From NCBI RefSeq assembly GCF_900109685.1, contig NZ_FOBB01000014.1, forward strand, positions 43,011-107,010: 64,000 nucleotides of DNA. The letters are read 5' to 3'. The DNA comes from Chitinophaga rupis (GTDB taxonomy: Bacteria; Bacteroidota; Bacteroidia; Chitinophagales; Chitinophagaceae). Both the position numbers and the translations under genes were made by a program. Below, in pieces: positions 27,573-37,359 of this stretch (position 1 is the stretch's first letter; each line of letters starts with the position of its first letter). Under the pieces are notes generated by a model. That model had not been told where the DNA came from. It worked only from the letters and a program-made list of their open reading frames with translations, and searched no databases.

Positions 27573-28919
27573 TTATCGCTTCAGCAGCACTTTGCCGTTG
27601 TATACTGTATGATCTTTGGCAATAACCTGTATAAAGTAAATACCCGCTGTTGTTAAGGAGGATATATTCAGGCCATTACGCTGCAGCACTTCCCGCTGTA
27701 CTTCCCTTCCATTCACATCTCTGATGACCGCTACACTGCCGGAAAGATCTTTACCGGTAAACCGAACTTCGCCACTGGTGGGGTTGGGGAATAGCTGCAA
27801 TGCGGGCAATACCGGCTGCTGTTTAACCGCCTGTATTGGTGCGGCGCTGCGCGCGGCCGGCGGTGTTGTATTGCGGCTTACTATTACTACTACCTGTTTG
27901 CGAAGGCTAATGCAGCCCTGCTGCTCAGCACCGGCATAAAAGTATAGCGTGCCGGCTGTAAGCACGGTAAAGGGGTAGCTGTTGCCGGTATAAACCGCAG
28001 TGGTAGCCGTATCGGAACGGTACCAGTGTATCACTGCGCTGTCTGCCGCAGTAGCCGTAAGCGTTACATTGGCAAAACGGTAGGCATACACGGTGTCCGG
28101 CACGCCCATTACTGGCGCCGGCGGCCGGGGAGTGGTGGTCACTGTTACGGCTACCCGTTGCGGAAATTCGCATTGCGCCTGCGAGGCAGCATAATAGGTA
28201 GCACTACTGTCGGCCTGCAGTGTAAAATAATCGCCGGTATATAACAGGTTTCCGCCGGAGGGTGCATCGTACCAGTTAATAGCGGTTACCTGCGGGTCGG
28301 CCGAAAATGCATGCAGCGTAATGGTGCTGCCCTGGCAGGTGCTCAGCAGGCTGTCTGTTACAACAGGCGGCAGCAGGCCGGGTTGGCGGTATGCATAAAA
28401 GATGCGCAGGTTGTTTAATGAGCCGGATCCCTGCCGGGTAAGCGTAACGCGTACGCGGTCAAAAGTTTGTTGGGGCTTCAGCAGGATCTCTGCCTGCCCA
28501 TAACCCTGCAGCTGCCGCAGCACGCTGTTGTCCACTGTAAGCGCATCATTATTGGCCGTATTGCCGTTATACGTTTGCACAGTAACGCTGGCATACGGAT
28601 TGTCAACCGGGCTGCCGCTGGTGCCAATGCCTATCACCAGTGAATCACAGCCGTTGCTGGCCGATGGAAAGATGAGGGTCTGGTACATCGTTACAGTGCC
28701 CAGCCCTGTGCCCATGTTAAGCTGTGCATAATCATTCAGGTTACTGTTGCTCACCGCATTATTGGGGTTGCTGACACTACATGAAAAACACAAGCCGGTA
28801 ATGCCGTTGGTCTGGCTGCTGGCATACACCTGTTGTGCATAGGTACGCGGGAATAGCAGAAATAACAACGCCGCCATGATCCACGTCATTCGTTGGGAGG
28901 GGTAAAGTTGCATAGTCAT
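27573..28919 (-). CDS. Secreted Ig-like protein with T9SS C-terminal sorting domain
   Basis: 448 residues (ATG at 28919, or 28913). Signal peptide WIMAALLFLLFPRTYAQQ. The first domain (about 30-190) starts VYASSQTNGITGLCFSCSVS and looks like a jelly-roll, as in adhesin-like proteins. Two Ig-like repeats follow: STCQGSTITLHAFSADPQVT ... INWYDAPSGGNLLYTG, and ...VIHWYRSDTATTAVYTGNSY. Both have the WY...G.....G pattern of Bacteroidota Ig-like/T9SS modules. The end (LQLFPNPTSGEVRF ... YNGKVLLKR) is a type A sorting domain. It is probably a surface adhesin or matrix protein. No enzyme motif is visible. Confidence 0.85.
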   Translation of the reverse strand: MTMQLYPSQRMTWIMAALLFLLFPRTYAQQVYASSQTNGITGLCFSCSVSNPNNAVSNSNLNDYAQLNMGTGLGTVTMYQTLIFPSASNGCDSLVIGIGTSGSPVDNPYASVTVQTYNGNTANNDALTVDNSVLRQLQGYGQAEILLKPQQTFDRVRVTLTRQGSGSLNNLRIFYAYRQPGLLPPVVTDSLLSTCQGSTITLHAFSADPQVTAINWYDAPSGGNLLYTGDYFTLQADSSATYYAASQAQCEFPQRVAVTVTTTPRPPAPVMGVPDTVYAYRFANVTLTATAADSAVIHWYRSDTATTAVYTGNSYPFTVLTAGTLYFYAGAEQQGCISLRKQVVVIVSRNTTPPAARSAAPIQAVKQQPVLPALQLFPNPTSGEVRFTGKDLSGSVAVIRDVNGREVQREVLQRNGLNISSLTTAGIYFIQVIAKDHTVYNGKVLLKR

Positions 28920-29054
28920 AGATTGGATTTAAGGTATTATGAGGGTTTAATGTGTCAAATAGGGATTGTATTAAGGGTTATTGGAGTCTTTTGGGTATAT
29001 TTATTGAGAGCTAAAAGTAACAAATTATTTTGTGATACACCCAAATTTACGGTC

Positions 29055-30572
29055 ATGACAGAAACAATAGACATACGGTTGTTAACGGCAGAAGATTATT
29101 TTGACCTGAAAGAATCCATGGTATCCGCCTACCCGGACATGGCAGGCAGCTACTGGCGGGAACCTACCATCAGCCGGCTTATCAGCCTGTTCCCCGAAGG
29201 GCAGATAGCAATTACCGTAAATAATAAGGTGGTAGGCTGCGCATTATCTATTATTGTGAACTATGGTAAGTTTGGCGATGAGCATACCTATGAACAGATC
29301 ACTGGTTATTATACCTTTAACACACATGATCCAAAAGGGGATATCCTGTATGGCATAGAAATATTTGTGCATCCCGACTACCGGGGCAAACGCCTGGCGC
29401 GCCGCCTGTACGATGCACGTAAAACATTATGCGAAAGACTGAACCTGCGCGGTATTGTGGCCGGGGGCCGCATTCCCAATTATGAAAAGTATGCAGATGA
29501 AATGTCGCCGCGTGAATACATTGAAAAGGTGCAGGACAAAGAGCTGTACGATCCTACGCTAACCTTCCAGTTCTCCAACGATTTTCTGGTAAAGAAAATA
29601 CTGCGCAACTACCTGCCGCATGACGAATCATCCAAAGGATTTGCCACCCTGCTGCAATGGTATAATATCTATTATGAGAAGGATGCCGATACAGTGCGTT
29701 ATAACAAATCCACCGTGCGTATTGGCCTGGTGCAATGGCAAATGCGCGATTACCGCAACCTGGACGGCTTCCTGGAGCAGGTGGAATATTTTATTGATGC
29801 GGTGAGCGATTACGGATCCGACTTTGTAGTATTCCCGGAGCTGTTCAATGCCCCGCTCATGGCGGAGTTTAACCAGCTGGACCCTGCCGGCGCCATACGC
29901 GGCGTAGCCCGTTACACGGAGCAGATCCGCGATGAATTTGTACGCCATGCAGTGTCCTACAACGTAAACATTATTGGCGGCAGCATGCCCATTGTAATAG
30001 ATGAGCAGCTGTATAATATTTGTTACCTGTGCCGCCGCGATGGTACCTACGACCATTACATTAAAATACACCCCACACCCAGCGAAGTATTTGCCTGGGG
30101 CGTAAAAGGCGGGCAGGAGCTAAAGGTCTTTGATACAGATTGCGGTAAAATAGGTATACAGATCTGTTATGATGTAGAGTTCCCCGAACCCAGCCGTATA
30201 TTATCAGAACAGGGCATGCAGATCTTATTTGTACCCTTCCTCACAGATACGCAGCATGCGTATAACCGTGTACGTTTCTGCGCCCAGGCGCGTGCCGTGG
30301 AAATGGAATGTTATGTAGCCATTGCCGGCTGCGTAGGTAACCTGCCTAAAGTAAATAATATGGACCTGCAATATGCGCAAAGCGCGGTGTTCACCCCCTC
30401 TGACTTTGCATTTCCCGTAACCGGTATAAAGGCCGATGCCACGCCCAATACGGAAATGATCGTGGTGGCGGATGTAGACCTGGTACTGCTGAAAGAGCTG
30501 AATGCATTTGGCAGCGTGCATACGAAAAAAGATATGCGAAAGGATTTGTACGAAGTAAAATGGAAGAAGTAG
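29055..30572 (+). CDS. Bifunctional GNAT acetyltransferase / carbon-nitrogen hydrolase
   Basis: 505 residues from the ATG at 29055; an upstream TTG extension (28893) has non-coding character. Residues about 1-150 are a GNAT domain (IEIFVHPDYRGKRLARRLYD, where the Q/RxxGxG/A acetyl-CoA loop is RGKRLA). Residues about 220-500 are a nitrilase-superfamily amidohydrolase with the full triad: Glu262 in VFPELFN, Lys337 in YIKIHPTP, Cys371 in QICYDVEFPE. This fusion is known in Bacteroidota, and its substrate is not established. It is divergent from the T9SS gene, with a 135-base spacer. Confidence 0.9.
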   Translation: MTETIDIRLLTAEDYFDLKESMVSAYPDMAGSYWREPTISRLISLFPEGQIAITVNNKVVGCALSIIVNYGKFGDEHTYEQITGYYTFNTHDPKGDILYGIEIFVHPDYRGKRLARRLYDARKTLCERLNLRGIVAGGRIPNYEKYADEMSPREYIEKVQDKELYDPTLTFQFSNDFLVKKILRNYLPHDESSKGFATLLQWYNIYYEKDADTVRYNKSTVRIGLVQWQMRDYRNLDGFLEQVEYFIDAVSDYGSDFVVFPELFNAPLMAEFNQLDPAGAIRGVARYTEQIRDEFVRHAVSYNVNIIGGSMPIVIDEQLYNICYLCRRDGTYDHYIKIHPTPSEVFAWGVKGGQELKVFDTDCGKIGIQICYDVEFPEPSRILSEQGMQILFVPFLTDTQHAYNRVRFCAQARAVEMECYVAIAGCVGNLPKVNNMDLQYAQSAVFTPSDFAFPVTGIKADATPNTEMIVVADVDLVLLKELNAFGSVHTKKDMRKDLYEVKWKK

Positions 30573-30653
30573 CTGGGAATCATATAGCGTGAGAGCTTTC
30601 TGCTTTCTGCTTTCCGCTATATAAAACTATGAATTTAGACGATCATTGATTAT

Positions 30654-30682
30654 TTTGCAAGAAGCATATAAAGGAAACTTTG
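30654..30682 (+). promoter_or_regulatory. Possible Bacteroidota promoter before the thiamin-binding-type gene
   Basis: TTTG at 30654-30657 and AAACTTTG at 30675-30682, 17 bases apart, resemble the -33 TTTG and -7 TAnnTTTG elements. The first base of the -7 is off consensus. It lies 15 bases before the ATG at 30697. Confidence 0.4.
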
Positions 30683-30696
30683 CATAAAACTTACAC

Positions 30697-30999
30697 ATGC
30701 ATTCTCACAAGATTAATTTAGCATTACAGATCATTCCGCAGGTGGCCAGCGAAAAAGTATACGCCGTAGTAGACGAAGCCATTGCAGTGATACAGGCCTC
30801 CGGTGTGCCTTACCGCGTATGCCCCTTTGAAACCGTGATGGAAGGCCCGTATGACCAGCTGATGGATATTGCGCGCAGAGCGCAGGAAGTGTGTTTTAAA
30901 GCAGGCGCCTCGCAGCTGCTGGTGTATATTAAAATGCAGATCCGTAAGGATGAAGATGTAACCATGGAAGAAAAAGTAGGTAAATACGATTTACTGTAA
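30697..30999 (+). CDS. Thiamin-binding/MTH1187-YkoF-type protein (UPF0045)
   Basis: 100 residues, the usual size of the family (PF01910). It has the pattern NLALQIIPQ...VYAVVDEAIAVIQASGVPYRV, then FETVMEGPYDQLMDIARRAQ and LVYIKMQIRKDEDVTMEEKV. Related proteins form ferredoxin-like oligomers that bind thiamin or its pyrimidine part. No thiamin biosynthesis genes or TPP riboswitch are nearby. It precedes the SusC gene in the same direction with 158 bases between, so the two may be transcribed separately. Confidence 0.8.
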   Translation: MHSHKINLALQIIPQVASEKVYAVVDEAIAVIQASGVPYRVCPFETVMEGPYDQLMDIARRAQEVCFKAGASQLLVYIKMQIRKDEDVTMEEKVGKYDLL

Positions 31000-31079
31000 C
31001 ATAGCATAGAGAGTAAGAATAACCAAAATTGCAGAAGGAGGAAAACCATACGCATAAATATATGTAACACATATTCGTT

Positions 31080-31104
31080 CATGAGCCTTTAACCGTAGCT
31101 CATG
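31080..31104 (+). other. Stem-loop between the thiamin-binding-type gene and SusC
   Basis: CATGAGC and GCTCATG pair around an 11-base loop, without a T tract. It could be part of the SusC leader or a weak terminator. Confidence 0.4.
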
Positions 31105-31157
31105 GGCTAACTGATCTATTAAATCATTTTACGTCAACCAATTCTAAACCGCGCAAC

Positions 31158-34100
31158 ATGAAAAAAATCTTCGCGTGCATCATGCTGTGCTGTTGCTTGC
31201 TGCCTGTTTTGCTAAAGGCACAAAACCCGGTAATACGCGGTAGCGTAACAGCATCAGACGGAGGCCAGCCCCTCCCCGGAGTAACCATCCAGGTAAAAGG
31301 CGGCACCACTGGCGCCACCACCGGGCCAGACGGAAGCTTCAGCCTCACTGTTCCCAACACGAACGCCACACTGGTGTTCAGCTTTGTAGGTTATTTAAAA
31401 CAGGAAGTGCCGTTAAATGGCCAATCCAGCGTGCAGGTAGTGCTGCAGGCCGACACCCGTAACCTGGAGCAGGTGGTGGTAACGGCCCTGGGTATTAAAA
31501 GAGAAAAACGTGCGCTGGGTTATGCCGTGCAGGATGTAGGCGGGGCAGAACTCGCCACCTCCAAACAAACGAATGTGGTGAATGCCTTGCAGGGTAAAGT
31601 AGCCGGCGTACAGATCTCCAGCACAGGCGGTGCGCCGGGCCAGGGTTCCAGGATCATTATCCGGGGCATTAACTCACTGGACCCTAGCAAATCCAACCAG
31701 CCTATATTTATTATAGATGGTATTCCTATGGACAATGATACCTACACATCTGAGGGCGTGGATGATACCCGTGGCATGAGCAACCGTGCAGCAGATATCA
31801 ACCCGGATGATGTGGAAAGCATTTCCATTTTACGCGGCGGCGCTGCTACAGCCTTATATGGTTTGCGTGCCGCGAACGGCGCGGTGGTTATCACCACCAA
31901 ATCCGGCAGGGCAGGGCGCTTAACAGTAAGCCTTACCTCCACTTACGGCATTGAGAATGTGAATAAAACGCCAGACGTACAAACCCGTTTCTCGCAAGGT
32001 TATAAGGGGGTATATGACCCCACCAGCTTCTGGCCTTCCTGGGGGCCCACGGTAGAACAGGCCAAACAGCTGGATCCTACACATCCGGCAGAATTGTTCA
32101 ATAATTATAAACAGGCCTATCGTACAGGCAAGCAGGTACGAAATACACTGAACGTGAGCGGTGGTACGGAAAAAGCAGTATTTGCCGCATCTTTCTCCCA
32201 GCTAAACCAGGATGGAGTAATACCTTTCAGTGATTACAAGAATTACTCCGCCAAATTAAATGGTGAGCTGCGCTTCAGTGAAAAATTCAAGATGGGCGCA
32301 TCCATGAATTATATTAATTCCGGTGGTAACCGCGTGAATGCAGACCGCTATGGTGAGCAGCTGATCTACTGGTCGCCGCGCTGGGATGTAGCCAACTACA
32401 TTAAACCGGATGGCACACAACAAACCTATAGCGCCGGTACTGATAACCCAATGTACACCCTGTATCACAACCGCTTTGTGGACAATGTGAACCGGGTTAT
32501 TGGCAATGTGAACGCTACTTATTCTCCGTTCAAATGGCTTGACCTGATGTACCGCGTTGGTACCGACTTTTATACGGATAGCAGGAGCTTTACGGCCGCA
32601 GGTCCTAAAGGCTTGACAGATGAAGTGCCTAATGGAGATGCAGGCCCCGGTTTTGTTCATGAATACCAAATCAACAAACGTACGCTTAATAGCACCTTCA
32701 TTGCAAATTTTAAAAATAACATTACATCACGTTTATCATCAGACTTAAAAGTAGGACATGACCTATATGAGTATAAGCTTAAACGTGTATCAACCGAAGG
32801 AGATACCCTGGATATTCCGGACCTGCTGGTAATGCAGAATGCGAAACGGGTGGTTGGCAGAACATATGATGAGAAGTACCGCATCATAGGTGTGTTTGCT
32901 GACTGGACATTGAACTGGGATAGCTATCTGTATCTTACGCTTACCGGCCGTGAAGATTTTTCATCCACGCTTGCTGAAGAACGCAACCACTTTTTCTATC
33001 CCTCCGTGAGCGCAGGTTATATATTTACCGATCACCTGAAGATACCGGACAACATTCTCAGTTATGGTAAGGTACGCGCCTCCTGGGCGCAGATAGGAAA
33101 GGACCCTCTTCCGTACAAGCTTACTTCCGGCTATGAGACGCTTGCAGATGGCCCTATCGACAACAGCGTTATTGGCTGGACAAGGGCTGATACCAAAACC
33201 GATCCGAACCTGAAACCGGAATTCACCAACACCTTTGAGGCGGGTACGGAGTTAAAGTTCCTGAAAAACCGTATAGGTATTGACTTTACCTGGTATACTT
33301 CCAAAAGCACAAACCTTTTGATGAGCATTCCCATTCCTTCAAGCTCAGGTTATGAGACCTTCTATACCAATGCGGGCTCTATCCGCAACAGGGGCGTAGA
33401 AATATCATTGAATGGTACACCAGTAAAAAGCAAAGATTTTAACTGGGATGTGCGGGTCAATTTCTCCGCCAACCGTAATAAGGTAATGGCTCTAAAAGAC
33501 GGCGTAAATGAAATTGTGGTGGGTTCCCAATTCGGTTACGCCAGCTCCACCGCCACTATGAAGTATATTGTCGGTTACCCGGTAGGCGCCATCTTTGGCA
33601 GAAGCTATGCCCGGTATTACGGCGATGCCACAGAAGATCCTTTACTGATCGATAAAAGCCGGCCTATCCTGATCCAGAGCAGCGGTTCTGCGGCAGGGTT
33701 CCCGGTTATCAATACTAATCAGAAATACCTGGGCAATTCACAACCCAAATGGATCGGCAGCATTTCCAACTCATTTACTTATAAAGCCTTCAGCTTTTCC
33801 TTTTTGTTTGATGTAAGACAAGGCATACAGAAGTATAACCAGTTTGCGAACTTCCTGGCAGCCTTTGGCGCCTCCAAAATGACGGAAAACCGTGATCAGA
33901 CGAAGACCTTTGATGGTGTGTTCTCCGACGGAAAGCCTAATAATATACCCGTGTACCTGGGACAGGCAAAAGGCCCGGACGGGAAAGATTATGGGGACGG
34001 TTACTACCGCCGCATATACAGGGGTGTAACAGAGGCGTTCATAGAAGATGCTTCGTGGGTACGTTTACGTAATGTAAGCCTTTCTTACCAGCTGCCTTCT

Positions 34101-34298
34101 AAACTGCTTTCCAGAACGCATTTCATTAGCAGCGCCAATATTACCCTCACCGGTAATAACCTGTGGCTGCATACTAAATTCACTGGTTTTGATCCGGAAT
34201 CCAGCTCCTTTAATGCCAGCAGCAATGCCGATGCATTTGCAGGGTTCACCTATCCGGCCGTACGGAGTTTCTTAGCCAGTATTAATGTTACCTTTTAA
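31158..34298 (+). CDS. SusC/RagA-type TonB-dependent outer membrane transporter
   Basis: 1046 residues, the normal size for SusC. Signal peptide (CIMLCCCLLPVLLKAQ), then a carboxypeptidase-regulatory-like domain (RGSVTASDGGQPLPGVTIQV) and the TonB box region (LEQVVVTALGIKREKRALGY). The plug carries IIIRGINSLD, IFIIDGIPMD and the SusC hallmark ISILRGGAATALYGLRAANG. The 22-stranded barrel ends in FLASINVTF. There is no N-terminal STN signalling extension, so FecI/FecR-type control is not expected. With the SusD-like protein 12 bases downstream it should import a bound oligomer or peptide. No hydrolase is next to it, so the substrate is unknown. Confidence 0.95.
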   Translation: MKKIFACIMLCCCLLPVLLKAQNPVIRGSVTASDGGQPLPGVTIQVKGGTTGATTGPDGSFSLTVPNTNATLVFSFVGYLKQEVPLNGQSSVQVVLQADTRNLEQVVVTALGIKREKRALGYAVQDVGGAELATSKQTNVVNALQGKVAGVQISSTGGAPGQGSRIIIRGINSLDPSKSNQPIFIIDGIPMDNDTYTSEGVDDTRGMSNRAADINPDDVESISILRGGAATALYGLRAANGAVVITTKSGRAGRLTVSLTSTYGIENVNKTPDVQTRFSQGYKGVYDPTSFWPSWGPTVEQAKQLDPTHPAELFNNYKQAYRTGKQVRNTLNVSGGTEKAVFAASFSQLNQDGVIPFSDYKNYSAKLNGELRFSEKFKMGASMNYINSGGNRVNADRYGEQLIYWSPRWDVANYIKPDGTQQTYSAGTDNPMYTLYHNRFVDNVNRVIGNVNATYSPFKWLDLMYRVGTDFYTDSRSFTAAGPKGLTDEVPNGDAGPGFVHEYQINKRTLNSTFIANFKNNITSRLSSDLKVGHDLYEYKLKRVSTEGDTLDIPDLLVMQNAKRVVGRTYDEKYRIIGVFADWTLNWDSYLYLTLTGREDFSSTLAEERNHFFYPSVSAGYIFTDHLKIPDNILSYGKVRASWAQIGKDPLPYKLTSGYETLADGPIDNSVIGWTRADTKTDPNLKPEFTNTFEAGTELKFLKNRIGIDFTWYTSKSTNLLMSIPIPSSSGYETFYTNAGSIRNRGVEISLNGTPVKSKDFNWDVRVNFSANRNKVMALKDGVNEIVVGSQFGYASSTATMKYIVGYPVGAIFGRSYARYYGDATEDPLLIDKSRPILIQSSGSAAGFPVINTNQKYLGNSQPKWIGSISNSFTYKAFSFSFLFDVRQGIQKYNQFANFLAAFGASKMTENRDQTKTFDGVFSDGKPNNIPVYLGQAKGPDGKDYGDGYYRRIYRGVTEAFIEDASWVRLRNVSLSYQLPSKLLSRTHFISSANITLTGNNLWLHTKFTGFDPESSSFNASSNADAFAGFTYPAVRSFLASINVTF

Positions 34299-34309
34299 AG
34301 CGCTGCATT

Positions 34310-35713
34310 ATGAAAAGATTGATCATAGCCGTTACCTGCTGCAGCCTGTTTATTATGACAGGATGTAAGAAGTACCTGGATGTAAACAAAAATCCAAACA
34401 TATCGGAAACTGCGCCCCTCAATGGTTTGCTGGGCAGCACTACCTATAATACCGCTTACACGGTATACCGTACAGGCGATTTCACTTCTTATTTTGTGCA
34501 ATACCTGGCCTCTCCCAACACGGCCAGCAGCACAGATACGTATGATGATGTAGATTACAGCGGCACCTGGGAAGCCACCTATAACACCATGGCCGATCTG
34601 TATGATCTTATTAAACAGGCCGATTCCGTAGGTGCATATGGGCATGCCGGCGCTGCTAAAATTATGATGGCGCTGAACCTCAGCATTATGAACTCTCTTT
34701 TTGGATCAGTACCGTATTCGGAAGCACTGAGCGGAGATTTTATTCAGCCGCATTATGATGCTGATAAAGCAGTATATCAATCCTGCCTGTCGCTGATAGA
34801 TGCCGGCCTGGCGGATCTGAATAAGACCGATCCGAAGATACTACTGGATGCTACCCGCGATCTGCTGCACCATGGCGATACTGCTGCCTGGAGAAGGACC
34901 GGGTATGCGCTGAAAGCGCGCCTGCTGAACCGCATCACTAAAACCGCTGATTATGATCCGGCAGCAGTGCTGGCAGCCCTGGGCAGCGCATACACCGGCA
35001 ATAATGATGATGCACAGCTTACACAATTCCAGGCGCGCAGCCCCTGGAACCAGGCTGCTTATAACAATACGCAGGCTTTGCTGGATGGATGGCTCAGCAC
35101 ACATTACGTAGCTGCCATGAACGATAGCACCTTCGGCGTATTTGACCCGCGCCTGCCACTGATCACAGACACCACCCGCTATGGCGACTACCGTGGTACG
35201 ATTAACGGCAAGGGCAGGGTAGGTACCGGTACCACTAAAGATGAAAGCTATCTTTCCGTGAATGGTTTTTATTCAAAAGGTGGTGCGCCGCTGTTGCTGA
35301 TCACCTATGCGGAATGTAAGTTCATTGCAGCAGAAGCCTACTTCCGCTCAGGCAATAAGCCTGCCGCCTATGCTGCTTACCAGGATGGCATCAGGGCTAA
35401 TATGGATAAAGTAGGCGTTAGCGCTGCTAACCGCGATAGTTATGTAAATAATGCCGCTGTAAGCGTAGGCGCCGCCAACATTACGCTTGACCTCATCATG
35501 AAGGAAAAATACGTAGCCATGTTCCTGAACCCGGAAGCATGGGTAGATGCAAGAAGGTTTGATTATAAGTATAAGGATTTTCACCTGCCGGAGAATGCCG
35601 TGTTAAACACCTTCATCCGCCGGGTAGCTTATCCTACTATTGAAACCAGCCGTAATGCAGCTAATGTACCGCCTGTAGGGGCGTTGTCTGATAAGTTGTG
35701 GTGGGATCAATAG
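34310..35713 (+). CDS. SusD/RagB-type surface lipoprotein
   Basis: 467 residues. Lipoprotein signal LFIMTGC followed by KKYLDVNKNPNISE, the standard N-terminus of SusD-like proteins (SusD-like_2 group, PF12771). Helical TPR-like segments include NTMADLYDLIKQADSVGAYG and LLITYAECKFIAAEAYFRSG. The C-terminal part has KYVAMFLNPEAWVDARRFDY, the usual W-D-RR-Y segment of this group. It acts as the lid over the SusC barrel. The stop codon is followed directly by a family A word array. Confidence 0.93.
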   Translation: MKRLIIAVTCCSLFIMTGCKKYLDVNKNPNISETAPLNGLLGSTTYNTAYTVYRTGDFTSYFVQYLASPNTASSTDTYDDVDYSGTWEATYNTMADLYDLIKQADSVGAYGHAGAAKIMMALNLSIMNSLFGSVPYSEALSGDFIQPHYDADKAVYQSCLSLIDAGLADLNKTDPKILLDATRDLLHHGDTAAWRRTGYALKARLLNRITKTADYDPAAVLAALGSAYTGNNDDAQLTQFQARSPWNQAAYNNTQALLDGWLSTHYVAAMNDSTFGVFDPRLPLITDTTRYGDYRGTINGKGRVGTGTTKDESYLSVNGFYSKGGAPLLLITYAECKFIAAEAYFRSGNKPAAYAAYQDGIRANMDKVGVSAANRDSYVNNAAVSVGAANITLDLIMKEKYVAMFLNPEAWVDARRFDYKYKDFHLPENAVLNTFIRRVAYPTIETSRNAANVPPVGALSDKLWWDQ

Positions 35714-35714
35714 T

Positions 35715-35875
35715 AATTACGAATTGTCAATTACGAATTACGAATGGATTGAAGCGGATGTAATTGCATTAAGTTCTGATAAAAAAGGTAAAAGGTCCTG
35801 CATCTTTAAGACACAGGACCTTTTCTATTGCACAACTTAATTCGTAATTCGTAATTGAATAATTCGTAATTAAAA
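35715..35875. repeat. Intergenic inverted word array, family A, copy 3
   Basis: The left arm (35715-35745) starts directly after the SusD-like TAG with AATTACGAATT words. The inverted right arm (35839-35873) ends at the stop codon of the convergent YeiH-type gene (35876). The terminator at 35790-35825 lies between the arms. Confidence 0.85.
35790..35825. terminator. Bidirectional intrinsic terminator
   Basis: Stem AAAAGGTCCTG / CAGGACCTTTT with a 13-base loop, between the convergent SusD-like and YeiH-type genes. The stem core resembles the hairpin after ychF (GAAGGTCCTGG). Confidence 0.85.
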
Positions 35876-37138
35876 CTATCCGGCTAATCTTCCAAACACC
35901 AAATACGCCACCACCAGCGTAAAAAAAATATTAAACAGCTGCGCAATAATAAACGCCATAGCGGGGCGGCCGTTCTCCATCTTAAAAATATCAGTGAACT
36001 TGGTTTCCAGGCCTATACAGGTAAAGGCCAGTGCAAACCAGTATGTTTGCAGCTCTTTCAGCGATCCTTTGGCTGCGGTCACTACATCCCGCGGCAGCAC
36101 AAAGGAAAATAACAGGGACGCCAGTACGAAGCCCAGCACAAATTTGGGAAAACGTTCCCAGATGGTTTTCAGTCCCGGTTTTTTATCGGCGCTCACCTCT
36201 TTTTTGGTAACAGTCCAGTATACGGAAATAAGGAAAGCAGCAAGACCTAACAGCACGTTCTGCGAGAACTTCACCAGGGTAGCGTATTTCAGCGCTTCTT
36301 CGCCCAGCAGCGTACCTGCTGCTACCACTGCGCCGGAAGTATCAATAGTGCCCCCCAGCCAGGCCCCGGCCACTGCCGGCGACATACCTGCCCAAATAGC
36401 AATGTAGGGCATGATCAGCATCATGGGAATGGCTACGATCAACACCAGCGATATTACATGCGATAATTTACGGTTATCGCCTTCAATAGCGCCTGAAGTA
36501 GCAATAGCGGCCGATACCCCGCAAATGGATACTGCGCTGGAGATCATCATCCTGAATTCATCATCCAGCCCCAGCTTTTTACAGATCCAGAAAGAGAAAT
36601 ACCATACCGTAAACACTACCACTACAGATTGCAGGATGCCCAGCCCGCCGGCATTAATAATATCCTGGAACAGCACATTGGCGCCCAGCAATATCAAACC
36701 AATTTTGATGAACAGCTCCGTTTGTATAGCTGGTTTCAGCCAGGCAGGCACGCCCAGCACGTTATTAATGAAAAGGCCCAGCAACAGGCTGAATAACACC
36801 ACTTCAATACCGAAGTCCTTAATGACTTTGTTGCTGGTAATAAGCTGTGCCACTAGGGTAATAAGCACAATACCCAGCAGGCTTACTGCCAGCTTTACGG
36901 GTTGAATATCTTTGGCCAGCAGGCGCGCCAGCAGCAGGCTGCCTAAAGCCCACAGGAACAGGATCCCGGTTTGGCGTAACAGGTCCGGGCTGCTAAGCTG
37001 TGCCCATAAGCCGCCGCCCGTATTCCAGGCTCCAAATTTTGGTAACGCCGGTTTAAGGCCGCTACATACCAGTGCAATAGTTAGAAAAGCAATAATAACG
37101 GCTATCCAGTCTTCGTGGAGAGACTTCTTCATAGTCAT
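35876..37138 (-). CDS. YeiH/UPF0324-type putative sulfate exporter family protein
   Basis: 420 residues from the ATG at 37138 (or 37132); the longer frame starting at a TTG runs into the family A array. About eleven hydrophobic segments. Conserved stretches FGIEVVLFSLLLGLFINNVLG, FIKIGLILLGANVLFQDI, CKKLGLDDEFRMMISSAVSICGVSAAIA and GTIDTSGAVVAAG fit PF03601. Annotation of the family as sulfate exporters is weak. It is monocistronic, flanked by two family A arrays. Confidence 0.85.
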   Translation of the reverse strand: MTMKKSLHEDWIAVIIAFLTIALVCSGLKPALPKFGAWNTGGGLWAQLSSPDLLRQTGILFLWALGSLLLARLLAKDIQPVKLAVSLLGIVLITLVAQLITSNKVIKDFGIEVVLFSLLLGLFINNVLGVPAWLKPAIQTELFIKIGLILLGANVLFQDIINAGGLGILQSVVVVFTVWYFSFWICKKLGLDDEFRMMISSAVSICGVSAAIATSGAIEGDNRKLSHVISLVLIVAIPMMLIMPYIAIWAGMSPAVAGAWLGGTIDTSGAVVAAGTLLGEEALKYATLVKFSQNVLLGLAAFLISVYWTVTKKEVSADKKPGLKTIWERFPKFVLGFVLASLLFSFVLPRDVVTAAKGSLKELQTYWFALAFTCIGLETKFTDIFKMENGRPAMAFIIAQLFNIFFTLVVAYLVFGRLAG

Positions 37139-37192
37139 GAAAAGGTTTTGATATGAGATAGCGCATGGTGGGTGCGGACGCGCAAAATACAA

Positions 37193-37359
37193 ATTCAATT
37201 ACGAATTATCAATTACGAATTACGAATTGGGTAGTTCGTATCGTGAACTCATCAAAATAATGATTAGTATAGTGCCTCATTCAATACCATTATAATTTCT
37301 AAATGCGCGCTACAATAATCATCTCAGTACCTAATTCGTAATTCGTAATTCGTAATTAA
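37193..37359. repeat. Intergenic inverted word array, family A, copy 4
   Basis: The left arm (37193-37228) has AATTACGAATTA words and the inverted right arm (37331-37359) AATTCGTAATTCGTAATT. The right arm runs into the stop codon of the SpmA/B-like gene. About 100 bases of unique sequence lie between. Confidence 0.85.
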
